From NCBI GenBank assembly GCA_963697695.1, contig OY969094.1, positions 2,666,001-2,730,000 of the forward strand: a stretch of 64,000 nucleotides of DNA, given 5' to 3'. This document shows, one piece after another, positions 45,033 to 52,129 of the stretch. The notes under the pieces are model-generated. The model worked only from the letters and a program-made list of their open reading frames with translations, made no database searches and was not told the DNA's origin. Both the position numbers and the translations under genes were made by a program. This DNA is from VRUE01 sp963697695 (lineage in GTDB: Bacteria; Actinomycetota; Thermoleophilia; Solirubrobacterales; 70-9). Each line of letters begins with the position of its first letter. The stretch's first letter is position 1.

Positions 45033-45946
45033 GGGTCGAGGCCAGTTCCACCGAGCGCAAGCCAGTCACCCTGCCGCGCCTGGCCGAGATGAAGGCGGCG
45101 GGCGAACCGATCGTGATGGTCACCGCCTACGACTATCCCTCGGCGCGCGTCGCCGAGGAGGCCGGCGCCGACATCGTGCTGGTCGGCGACACGGCGGCGA
45201 TGGTCGTGCTCGGCTATCCGGGCACCGAGCCGGTCTCGATGGACGAGATGGTGATGCTCGGCCGGGCGGTCCGCCGCGGCTTGAAAGCACCGCTGATGGT
45301 CGGCGACATGCCGATGGGCAGCTACGAGGCGAGCAACGAGCTCGCGGTCCAGAGTGCCCAGCGGCTGGTCAAGGAGACCGGCTGCCAGGTGGTCAAGCTC
45401 GAGGCGGGGGGGACCTCGGTCGAGCGCGCCCGGGCGATCATCCGCGCGGGCATTCCGGTGATGGGCCACGTCGGACTCACGCCGCAGAGCGCCACCGCGC
45501 TCGGTGGCTACAAGACCCAGGGCAAGACTGTTCAAGGCGCGATCCGCCTCTGCGAGGACGCCCTGGCCCTGCAGTCGGTCGGTTGCTTCGCGATCGTCTT
45601 CGAGGCAGTGCCGGCTGCGATCGCCGAGGCGATCGCAGAGAAGCTCGAGGTGCCGACGATCGGCATCGGCGCGGGTCCGTCGACCGCCGGCCAGGTGCTC
45701 GTCTTCCACGACCTGCTCGGCATCACCACCGGCCGCACGCCGAAATTCGTCAAGCGCTATGCGGACGTCCATGGCGAGATGGTGGGCGGGGTCCGCCGCT
45801 ACGTCGAAGAGGTCCGCTCCCACCACTTCCCCGAACCGGAGCACGTCTACAGCGTCGAGCCAGCCGAGTTGGCCGAGTTCCGCCACTACCTCGACCAGGA
45901 GAGTCTCGCCTCGCCCAAGGCCTGGGACTGGGAGCCGCTCTCCTAA
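45029..45946 (+). CDS. panB: 3-methyl-2-oxobutanoate hydroxymethyltransferase
   Basis: A 305-aa TIM-barrel enzyme adding a hydroxymethyl group to ketoisovalerate for pantoate. Conserved stretches are MVTAYDYPSARVAEEAG, ILVGDT-like IVLVGDTAAMVVLGYPGT, APLMVGDMPMGSYE, PVMGHVGLTPQS and VPTIGIGAGPSTAGQVLVFHDLLG. The Mg-binding Asp residues lie in VGDT and VGDMP. It is last in the pan cluster, with a new promoter-like hexamer 17 nt after its stop. Confidence 0.96.
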   Translation: MRVEASSTERKPVTLPRLAEMKAAGEPIVMVTAYDYPSARVAEEAGADIVLVGDTAAMVVLGYPGTEPVSMDEMVMLGRAVRRGLKAPLMVGDMPMGSYEASNELAVQSAQRLVKETGCQVVKLEAGGTSVERARAIIRAGIPVMGHVGLTPQSATALGGYKTQGKTVQGAIRLCEDALALQSVGCFAIVFEAVPAAIAEAIAEKLEVPTIGIGAGPSTAGQVLVFHDLLGITTGRTPKFVKRYADVHGEMVGGVRRYVEEVRSHHFPEPEHVYSVEPAELAEFRHYLDQESLASPKAWDWEPLS

Positions 45947-45962
45947 CCGCTCGTCTGGGATC

Positions 45963-45968
45963 TACGAT
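45963..45968 (+). promoter_or_regulatory. Candidate -10 of the FmdB gene
   Basis: TACGAT lies 8 nt before the ATG at 45977. Confidence 0.4.
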
Positions 45969-45976
45969 GGCGGGAA

Positions 45977-46264
45977 ATGCCCGTCTACGAGTTCGAGTGC
46001 GAGGAGTGCGGCAAGCGCTTCGAGGAGTTGACTGCCGCTGGGACTAAGAGCCTCGCCTGTCCCGACTGCGGCTCGGAGCGCACGCGGAGGCTGCTCTCGA
46101 CCGTGTCGCCCGCGGGCCGGCAGCCCCGGGGGGCCAGCGTCAGATCCGACGAAGCCCAGCGCGGAGAGCGCGAAGCGGCACGGGAGGAGCGGCTGACGGA
46201 GACCCGGCGCAAACGGGCATCTGGGGAGTTGCCGCCTCCACGCAGGAAAGGAGCCGCTGGGTGA
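45977..46264 (+). CDS. FmdB-family zinc ribbon protein
   Basis: A 95-aa protein. The N-terminal zinc ribbon reads YEFECEECGKRFE...LACPDCGSERTRRL, two CxxC pairs as in FmdB/CxxC_CxxC_SSSS proteins. The remaining half is charged and unstructured (EAAREERLTETRRKRASGELPPP). The role is unknown; such proteins are often tied to transcription. It overlaps the uracil-DNA glycosylase start by 4 nt, so a DNA- or RNA-related link is plausible. Confidence 0.85.
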   Translation: MPVYEFECEECGKRFEELTAAGTKSLACPDCGSERTRRLLSTVSPAGRQPRGASVRSDEAQRGEREAAREERLTETRRKRASGELPPPRRKGAAG

Positions 46265-46944
46265 GCGCCACTGCCGAGGAACGGCGCGAGCAGCTGGTCG
46301 CTCTCTATAAGGAAGTGCAGTCCTGCACCAAATGCCCTCTGCACGAGACTCGCACCAAGGCCGTCTTCGGAGCCGGGGACGCCGACGCCGACCTGATGTT
46401 CGTCGGCGAGGCACCGGGAGCTGAAGAGGACCGGCAGGGCCTGCCCTTCGTCGGTCGCGCCGGGCAGCTGCTCAACCAGATGCTGGAAGAGATCGGTCTC
46501 TCGCGAGAGGAGGTCTTCATCGCCAACGTGCTGAAGAGCCGTCCGCCTGGCAACCGCGACCCCCAGCCGCTTGAGATCGAGGCCTGCCGTCCTTACCTCT
46601 TCGAGCAGGTGCGGCTGATCGAGCCGAAGGTCGTCTGCACCCTGGGCAACTTCGCCACCAAGCTGCTCAGCGGTAACCCGGCCGGGATCACACGGGTGCG
46701 AGGGGCGCCACAGGTGCACGAGCTGGGCGGCCGCACCGTCTTCTTGCTGCCGCTCTTCCACCCGGCGGCGGCGCTGAGGACGCCGGCGGTGAAGGAGACG
46801 CTGCGGCAGGATTTTACGACCCTGCCGAAGCTCCTCGCCGGAGCTGCGCCGGTTTCGATGGAGTCCGTCGAAGAGGCTGTTGAGGAGGCAGAGGATTCTG
46901 CGCCGCCCCCACCCGCCGCCGATCAGCTCGACTTCTTCGGGTGA
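46261..46944 (+). CDS. Family 4 uracil-DNA glycosylase
   Basis: A 227-aa iron-sulfur glycosylase removing uracil from DNA. Four Cys ligands: CTKCPL at the N-terminus and the pair EACRPYL...VVCTLG. The active-site motif GEAPGAEEDRQGLPFVGRAGQLL and the C-terminal LLPLFHPAAALR match family 4 (Thermotoga type). The C-terminal 30 residues are acidic and probably flexible. The start is GTG; tsaE overlaps its stop. Confidence 0.92.
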   Translation: MSATAEERREQLVALYKEVQSCTKCPLHETRTKAVFGAGDADADLMFVGEAPGAEEDRQGLPFVGRAGQLLNQMLEEIGLSREEVFIANVLKSRPPGNRDPQPLEIEACRPYLFEQVRLIEPKVVCTLGNFATKLLSGNPAGITRVRGAPQVHELGGRTVFLLPLFHPAAALRTPAVKETLRQDFTTLPKLLAGAAPVSMESVEEAVEEAEDSAPPPPAADQLDFFG

Positions 46945-47372
46945 GAGAGGAGACCCACTCCGCCGCGGAGACGGAAGCGCTGGGGGCGCGGCTCGTGCAG
47001 CAGCTGGCTCCCGGTGACGTGGTCGTCGTCAGCGGCGAGGTCGGCGCGGGCAAGACCACGCTGATCCGTGGGGCTTGTCGTGCGCTCGGTATCGAGGGTC
47101 CCATCACCTCGCCGACCTTCACCATCGGCCACCGCTACCAAGGCGGCCGACTGCCGGTCTCTCACCTCGACCTCTATCGCCTGCATGGCCTCGAGGACGA
47201 GGATCCCGCCCTACTCGACGACTACATCGGTCCCGGCACCGTCGCCTTCGTCGAGTGGCCCGCGGTGGCGGAGCCTCAGCTCGCCGACCGCAGGCTGCTC
47301 GCTGTCCGGCTTGAGCATCGAGGCGGAGACAGTCGATTGGTTGAGCTGGACGCCGCATCCTCCCGCAAATAG
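46941..47372 (+). CDS. tsaE: tRNA threonylcarbamoyladenosine synthesis ATPase TsaE
   Basis: A 143-aa P-loop ATPase of the TsaBDE complex, which modifies A37 of ANN-decoding tRNAs. The Walker A is VVSGEVGAGKTTLIRG; TSPTFTIGHRYQGG and SHLDLYRL follow, and FVEWPAVAE is the family C-terminal mark. It begins a tsaE...tsaB-rimI-tsaD series, interrupted only by a small secreted-protein gene. The start is GTG overlapping the preceding stop. Confidence 0.94.
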   Translation: MREETHSAAETEALGARLVQQLAPGDVVVVSGEVGAGKTTLIRGACRALGIEGPITSPTFTIGHRYQGGRLPVSHLDLYRLHGLEDEDPALLDDYIGPGTVAFVEWPAVAEPQLADRRLLAVRLEHRGGDSRLVELDAASSRK

Positions 47373-47401
47373 AGGTGTTCGGGAAGGAGGACCGTGCCGT
47401 G

Positions 47402-47407
47402 TAGCAT
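47402..47407 (+). promoter_or_regulatory. Candidate -10 of the small secreted-protein gene
   Basis: TAGCAT 39 nt before the ATG at 47447. The resulting leader contains a GGAGG at ideal spacing. Confidence 0.35.
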
Positions 47408-47446
47408 CGGTCCGCCAATCTCGATTTCGAACGGAGGATGCGGCCC

Positions 47447-47821
47447 ATGAAGGGACTGAAGACGCTGACGGCAGTGCTGTTGGGAAGCGCGCTGCTGGTG
47501 AGCGCCGTGCCGGCTTCGGCACAGGGGGCCGCGTATCGCCACTACGTCGCCTGCGGCGTCTCGCAGAACGCGAAACCGTCGCACGCCTGCCCCAAGCCGA
47601 GCAAGAAGGGCGCCTTCTTCAAGAGCACCAAAGCCGACGTCTTCTACACCGTCTGCGTCAAGTTCCCGACCGGGAAAAACCTCTGCGCGCCCAAACAAGA
47701 GGCGACCCAGGGGACGCTCTACGTCAACAAGGTGACGACGAACATTCCCGGCAAGCACCAGGTGAGCTGGTTCGTCTCGGGCAAACGTGTCGGCGTCTTC
47801 GCCTTCAACGTCCCTGACTGA
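47447..47821 (+). CDS. Small secreted protein, unknown function
   Basis: A 124-aa protein. Residues 1-26 form a Sec signal peptide (LKTLTAVLLGSALLVSAVPASAQG). The mature part is basic with four Cys (YVACGVSQ, SHACPKPS, TVCVKF, NLCAPK), suggesting two disulfides, and a beta-rich end (HQVSWFVSGKRVGVFAF). I recognise no family. The ATG at 47447 is chosen for the GGAGG at 47433-47437; the ATG at 47438 abuts that site and cannot use it. It sits inside the tsa series and its 3' end overlaps tsaB by 35 nt. Confidence 0.8.
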   Translation: MKGLKTLTAVLLGSALLVSAVPASAQGAAYRHYVACGVSQNAKPSHACPKPSKKGAFFKSTKADVFYTVCVKFPTGKNLCAPKQEATQGTLYVNKVTTNIPGKHQVSWFVSGKRVGVFAFNVPD

Positions 47822-48542
47822 GCGCGGCGGCAATGAGCTCGCGGTTGTCGGCTTCGACACGGCAACCGCGGACACCGCGGTCTGCGCAACCCGTGGCGGC
47901 GAGGTGCTGCATGAGTCGCTGATCGGGCTGGACGCGAAGGGGAGTCCGCGGCACTCGACGGCACTGCTCGCCGAGGTCGAGCGCGCTGCGGCGGCGGCCG
48001 GTGGCTGGGGGGTGGTTGGGACGATCGCCGTCGGGCTCGGCCCGGGGTCCTTCACCGGCGTGCGGATCGCGATCTCCACCGCGGCCGGGCTGAGGGCGAG
48101 CCTCGGTCTTGAGGCGGTCGGCATCTGCACGCTCGACGCGATCGGCGGTGGGCTCGCCGAGCAGGCGCCTGGGCGTCTTCGTCTCGCGGTGCTTGACGCC
48201 TACCGTGGGGAGGTGTTCGCCGCGCTCTACTCCTCCGCCGGCGAGCGCATCTGGGAGCCGCTGGTCGAGCCTCCGGACCAGCTCGCCGAGCGCGTCGCGG
48301 CGCTGCCCGAATCCCCTTTGGTCGCCGGTTCGGGGGCGATACGATTTCGCAAAGAGCTGGCGAGTCGGAGCGTCGACATACCCGACGACGCCGACCCCGT
48401 ACACCGCGTCGCCGCGCGGCATCTCTGCGTTTTGGCGACCACCGCGGCTGGCGGGGACGACAACTCCCTCGCCCCGATCTATCTAAGACCTCCAGACGCA
48501 GAGCGATGGCGTGAGCGACACGATTCCAAGTCAGCGGAGTGA
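47787..48542 (+). CDS. tsaB: tRNA threonylcarbamoyladenosine synthesis protein TsaB
   Basis: A 251-aa ASKHA-fold partner of TsaD. The N-terminal core is VVGFDTATADTAVCA, then HSTALLAEVERA, VGLGPGSFTGVRIAISTAAGL (family signature) and LAVLDAYRGEVFAALY. The GTG at 47787 is the only standard start codon before the core that stays in frame, giving about 15 extra residues and a 35-nt overlap with the previous gene. rimI follows with a 32-nt overlap. Confidence 0.92.
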   Translation: MSASSPSTSLTERGGNELAVVGFDTATADTAVCATRGGEVLHESLIGLDAKGSPRHSTALLAEVERAAAAAGGWGVVGTIAVGLGPGSFTGVRIAISTAAGLRASLGLEAVGICTLDAIGGGLAEQAPGRLRLAVLDAYRGEVFAALYSSAGERIWEPLVEPPDQLAERVAALPESPLVAGSGAIRFRKELASRSVDIPDDADPVHRVAARHLCVLATTAAGGDDNSLAPIYLRPPDAERWRERHDSKSAE

Positions 48543-48978
48543 GGTGGGGGAGACCACGATCAGGCGGCTTGCCTACAGCGACCTGCCGGCGGTGATCTCG
48601 ATCGAGAGACGCTCCTTCCCGACCCCGTGGTCGCTGGCGATGTTCGTGCTCGAGCTCTCCAAGCCCTCCGGGATCTGCCTTGCGGCTACGGCCGGCGACG
48701 AACTGCGTGGCTACCTGGTCTGCTCCCGCTACGACCAGGTCTGGCACCTGATGAACGTCGCCGTCGCCCCCGAGCACCGCCGTGCCGGCGTCGCCCGCCG
48801 CCTGATCTCCCAGCTACTGGAGGAGTCAGGCGGCGAGCTGCCGTTCACGCTCGAGGTCCGGGTCTCGAACCACGGAGCGATCGCGATGTACGAACGCCTC
48901 GGCTTCCGCTCCGCCGGGGTCCGCCCTCGCTACTACCAGGACAACGGCGAGGACGCCCTGATCATGTGGCTGGATTGA
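48511..48978 (+). CDS. rimI: Ribosomal-protein S18 alanine N-acetyltransferase-like protein
   Basis: A 155-aa GNAT acetyltransferase. The acetyl-CoA binding motif A is VAVAPEHRRAGVARRLISQLLEE; the substrate loop ERRSFPTPWSLAMF and the C-terminal VSNHGAIAMYERLGFRSAGVRPRYY are typical of RimI. It acetylates N-terminal Ala of S18 or related proteins. Its place between tsaB and tsaD is a common arrangement. The start is GTG and the TGA overlaps the tsaD TTG. Confidence 0.92.
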   Translation: MSDTIPSQRSEVGETTIRRLAYSDLPAVISIERRSFPTPWSLAMFVLELSKPSGICLAATAGDELRGYLVCSRYDQVWHLMNVAVAPEHRRAGVARRLISQLLEESGGELPFTLEVRVSNHGAIAMYERLGFRSAGVRPRYYQDNGEDALIMWLD

Positions 48979-49976
48979 TCCTCGCCATCGAGACATCTTG
49001 CGACGACACCTGCGCGGCGGTGCTGGACGGGCCGCGAATGCTGGCGAACGTGATCTCCTCGCAGGCGGCGGCGCATGCGGGGTTCGGGGGAGTGGTGCCG
49101 GAGGTTGCATCGCGGCATCACCTGGAGCTGGCCGTACCGGTGGTCGAGGCGGCACTGGCGAAGGCGGACGCCTCACTCGATGATGTCGAGGCGGTCGCGG
49201 TGACGACGGGCCCGGGACTGATCGGGGCGCTGCTGGTTGGGGTCAGCACCGCGAAGGCGCTCGCCGCGCCGCGACGGCTGCCGCTGATCCCGGTCGACCA
49301 TCTGCAGGGGCACGTGGCGGCCAACTTCCTTGAGCCCGATCCACTGGAGCCGCCGTTTCTCTGCTTGGTTGCCAGCGGCGGGCACACGCTGCTCGCCGCG
49401 GTCCGCGACCACCGCGGCCATGAGGTCCTCGGTCAGACCCTCGACGATGCCGCCGGCGAGGCCTTCGACAAGGTCGCCCGGCTGTTCGGGCTCGATTATC
49501 CGGGCGGTCCGGCGCTGGAGAGGCTTGCGCGGGAGGGAGACCCCGAAGCCTTCGACATGCCGGTTGCGATGAGCCGCGACCCGGGGCTCGACTTCAGCTT
49601 CAGCGGGCTGAAGACGGCGCTGGTCTACCTATGTCGCGATCTCGGTGAGGAGGGAGTGGAGGAGCGCCGTGCCGATCTTGCCGCCAGCTTTCAGGCCGCT
49701 GCCGTCGGGCAGCTCATCGCCAAGCTCGACCGGGGGCTGACAAGGGGGGAGTGGGAGGCGGTCGCCCTCGGCGGGGGCGTCGCCGCCAACGGGCCGCTGC
49801 GCGAAGCGGTCGCCGCCCTGTGCGAGGAGCGCGGCGTCCGGCTCAAGCTGGTCCCGCTCGAGCTCTGCACCGACAACGCAGCGATGATCGGTTCCGCCGC
49901 CCGCTTCGCCGATCCGGTTGCCTACCCCGATTACCTCGCCTTCGACGCCTTCGCCACGGGTGCGGCAGCAGCGTGA
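48975..49976 (+). CDS. tsaD: tRNA threonylcarbamoyltransferase TsaD
   Basis: A 333-aa catalytic subunit for t6A37. It starts ILAIETSCDDTCAAVL; metal-binding His residues lie in VVPEVASRHHLELAVPVV. VTTGPGLIGALLVGVSTAKALA, VASGGHTLLAAV, QTLDDAAGEAFDKVARLFGLDYPGGP and ALGGGVAANGPLRE all match the Kae1/TsaD family. The TTG start is forced by the TTGA overlap with rimI and the conserved N-terminus. Confidence 0.96.
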   Translation: MILAIETSCDDTCAAVLDGPRMLANVISSQAAAHAGFGGVVPEVASRHHLELAVPVVEAALAKADASLDDVEAVAVTTGPGLIGALLVGVSTAKALAAPRRLPLIPVDHLQGHVAANFLEPDPLEPPFLCLVASGGHTLLAAVRDHRGHEVLGQTLDDAAGEAFDKVARLFGLDYPGGPALERLAREGDPEAFDMPVAMSRDPGLDFSFSGLKTALVYLCRDLGEEGVEERRADLAASFQAAAVGQLIAKLDRGLTRGEWEAVALGGGVAANGPLREAVAALCEERGVRLKLVPLELCTDNAAMIGSAARFADPVAYPDYLAFDAFATGAAAA

Positions 49977-50221
49977 AGACGGTCACCGTCTACTCCCGCC
50001 CGGAATGTCATCTCTGCGCGGAAGCGCTGGAGGCAATCGTCGCCCTGCACGGCGAGGGCTATCGCTTCGAGCTGCACGAGGTCGACATCGAGAGCGAGGA
50101 GCTGCTGCTGCGGCGGCTGTTGGAGAAGATCCCGGTGGTCGAGATCGACGGTGAGGTCGTCTCCGAGCTGGTCCTCGACGAGGCGGCCGTTAGGGCGAGG
50201 CTCGATACTGTGGGGGCGTGA
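49973..50221 (+). CDS. Glutaredoxin-like protein
   Basis: An 82-aa thioredoxin-fold protein with the active site ECHLC (CxxC) in TVYSRPECHLCAEALEAI, followed by the cis-Pro loop EKIPVVEIDG. It resembles the DUF836/glutaredoxin family. Probably a small thiol oxidoreductase in the cytosol. The GTG start overlaps the tsaD stop and its own TGA overlaps rex. Its position beside rex suggests a redox-related unit. Confidence 0.85.
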   Translation: MKTVTVYSRPECHLCAEALEAIVALHGEGYRFELHEVDIESEELLLRRLLEKIPVVEIDGEVVSELVLDEAAVRARLDTVGA

Positions 50222-50886
50222 GCGCAACGATCGAAGAGCAGGAAACCGGCGGGGGCCTGATAGTCGACGGCGAGCGTCTTTCGCTTGGCGTCGCGGCGCG
50301 ACTCTCACGCTACCTCCAGGTGCTCACGCAGGCGCGCAAGATGGGGCGGGAGACGATCTCCTCGCAGGAACTCTCCGAGTACACCCACATCAATCCGACC
50401 CAGATCAGGCGCGACCTCTCCGGCTTCGGCAAGTTCGGCAAGCGCGGCGTCGGCTACAACGTCGACTCGCTGGTCTCGGAGATTCGCAAGATCCTCCGCA
50501 CCTCGGGGCAGCACAACATCGCCCTCTTCGGCGCCGGCAACCTCGGCCAGGCGATTGCCAGCTCCGACATCTTCGCCGACCACGGCTTCCAGATCGTCGC
50601 CATGTTCGACGTCGACTCCGATGTGGTCGGGACGGAGGTCGGCAATCTGCGCGTGCGCGACTTCAGCGAGCTGAAGGCGATCGTCGCCGAGCAGGAGATC
50701 GTCGTCGGGGTCCTCGCTGTGCCGGCCGCCGCCGCCCAGGCCGTCGCCGACCGCTTGGTCGAGGCCGGGGTCAAGATCATCTTCAACTACTCCGAGCAGC
50801 TGCTGCAGGTGCCGCCGGAGGTGACGGTGCACACCTCGAGCCCCGCTGTCGACCTGCTCTACGCGCTCTACTTCTACCTGACCTAA
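50218..50886 (+). CDS. rex: Redox-sensing transcriptional repressor Rex
   Basis: A 222-aa repressor that binds DNA when NADH/NAD+ is low. The N-terminal winged helix reads LSRYLQVLTQARKMGRETISSQELSEYTHINPTQIRRDLSGFGKFGKRGVGYNV. The Rossmann domain has FGAGNLGQAIA, VAMFDVD and a C-terminal swapped helix (SSPAVDLLYALYFYL). No TTGTGAA-type Rex operator was seen near it. The GCS2 gene follows after 4 nt. In many actinomycetes hemA follows rex; here it does not. Confidence 0.95.
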   Translation: MSATIEEQETGGGLIVDGERLSLGVAARLSRYLQVLTQARKMGRETISSQELSEYTHINPTQIRRDLSGFGKFGKRGVGYNVDSLVSEIRKILRTSGQHNIALFGAGNLGQAIASSDIFADHGFQIVAMFDVDSDVVGTEVGNLRVRDFSELKAIVAEQEIVVGVLAVPAAAAQAVADRLVEAGVKIIFNYSEQLLQVPPEVTVHTSSPAVDLLYALYFYLT

Positions 50887-50890
50887 TTCC

Positions 50891-52054
50891 TTGTCCCTGG
50901 ACCTCGACCTCGCTCGGGAGAGATTCGAGTCCTCCACCGACTTCACGATCGGCCTGGAGGAGGAGTTCGCGATCCTCGACCCGGCGACGCTGGAGTTGGA
51001 GCATCGCTTCGAGGACGTCTACGAGGCATGTCAGAAGGACGACGTGCTGGTCGAGTCGGCCGCCGGCGAGCTGATCGCCTCGGAGATCGAGATCCGCTCG
51101 GGCCGCGCCGCCAGTTTCGCCGAGGCGGTGGCGATGCAGCAGGAGCGCCGCAGCCGCCTCTTCAGGCTGGTCGAGGACATGGGCCTTGCGCTTGGGGCGA
51201 TGGGCACCCACCCCTGGGCCGACTACCTCGACCAGCGGATCATCGACACCCCCCACTACAACCGGCTGCGGGAGGAACTCGGTTGGGTCGCGCAGCGCAA
51301 CAACACCTGGAGCATGCACGTGCACATGGGGGTGCGGGGCGCCGACCGCGCGATCGCCGTCTGCGACTGGCTGCGCGAGTTGCTGCCGCTGCTGCTCGCT
51401 GTCTCGGCCAACTCGCCCTTCTTGGACCGGCGCGATACGGGGCTGCAGACGGTTCGCACCGAGATCTTCACCCGCACCTTCCCTCGCTGCGGCGTCCCCA
51501 GTCCCTTCGTCGACTGGAGCCGCTACGCCGAGTTCGTGGGGACACTCGAGCGAGTCGGCTCGGCGATCGAGTCGACCCAGCTCTGGTGGAGCGTCCGTCC
51601 CCATCATTCCTTCGGCACTGTCGAGGTGCGGATATGCGATGCGCAGACGCGCGGCGAGGAGTCCTTCGCTCTCGCCGGCCTGATCGCCGCCTGCATCGCG
51701 CAGACCGCGCTGGAGTACGACGAGCACGGCTTCGGGGCCGGCCGACCGCTGGCAGACCGCGAGATCGAGGAGAACCTCTGGCGGGCGATCCGCTATGGGA
51801 TGGACGGCAAGCTGGTCGACTTCCGCCGCGGCGTCGAGGTTGAGGCGGCGGCTGCGCTCGAGTCGCTGCTCGCCTGGACCGAGCCCGCTCGCTCGCAGCT
51901 CGGCATCGAGGTCGAGCTGCCGGGGCGCAACGGTGCCCAGCGCGCCCGCGAGGCGCTCGGTGCGGGGGTGGCGATCGAGGACATCTATCGCGAGGCCGTC
52001 GCAGAGACGAAACGCACCTACGCCGCAGCGCCGCAAGCGGCCGAACAGGCGTAG
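50891..52054 (+). CDS. GCS2-family carboxylate-amine ligase (YbdK-like)
   Basis: A 387-aa glutamate-cysteine-ligase-fold enzyme that joins a carboxylate to an amine using ATP. It opens TIGLEEEFAILDPATLEL, then ELIASEIEIRSG, LGAMGTHPWADY, NNTWSMHVHMGV and RPHHSFGTVEVRICDAQT, the family 2 GCS pattern. The substrate is uncertain: YbdK has weak gamma-glutamylcysteine activity, and related actinobacterial enzymes include EgtA and MshC-independent ligases. The TTG start has no ribosome site and probably depends on rex translation. Confidence 0.9.
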   Translation: MSLDLDLARERFESSTDFTIGLEEEFAILDPATLELEHRFEDVYEACQKDDVLVESAAGELIASEIEIRSGRAASFAEAVAMQQERRSRLFRLVEDMGLALGAMGTHPWADYLDQRIIDTPHYNRLREELGWVAQRNNTWSMHVHMGVRGADRAIAVCDWLRELLPLLLAVSANSPFLDRRDTGLQTVRTEIFTRTFPRCGVPSPFVDWSRYAEFVGTLERVGSAIESTQLWWSVRPHHSFGTVEVRICDAQTRGEESFALAGLIAACIAQTALEYDEHGFGAGRPLADREIEENLWRAIRYGMDGKLVDFRRGVEVEAAAALESLLAWTEPARSQLGIEVELPGRNGAQRAREALGAGVAIEDIYREAVAETKRTYAAAPQAAEQA

Positions 52055-52129
52055 AGCGGCTCTGGGAGCGCATTCGCCGCTCGCGTAGATAGACTCCCGC
52101 GCCGCTCAAACCATCTCGGAGGATTCGAC

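Noticed and set aside
50101..50300. Rex operator (TTGTGAA-N3-TTCACAA type) near rex
   Set aside because: No such palindrome is visible before or after the gene.
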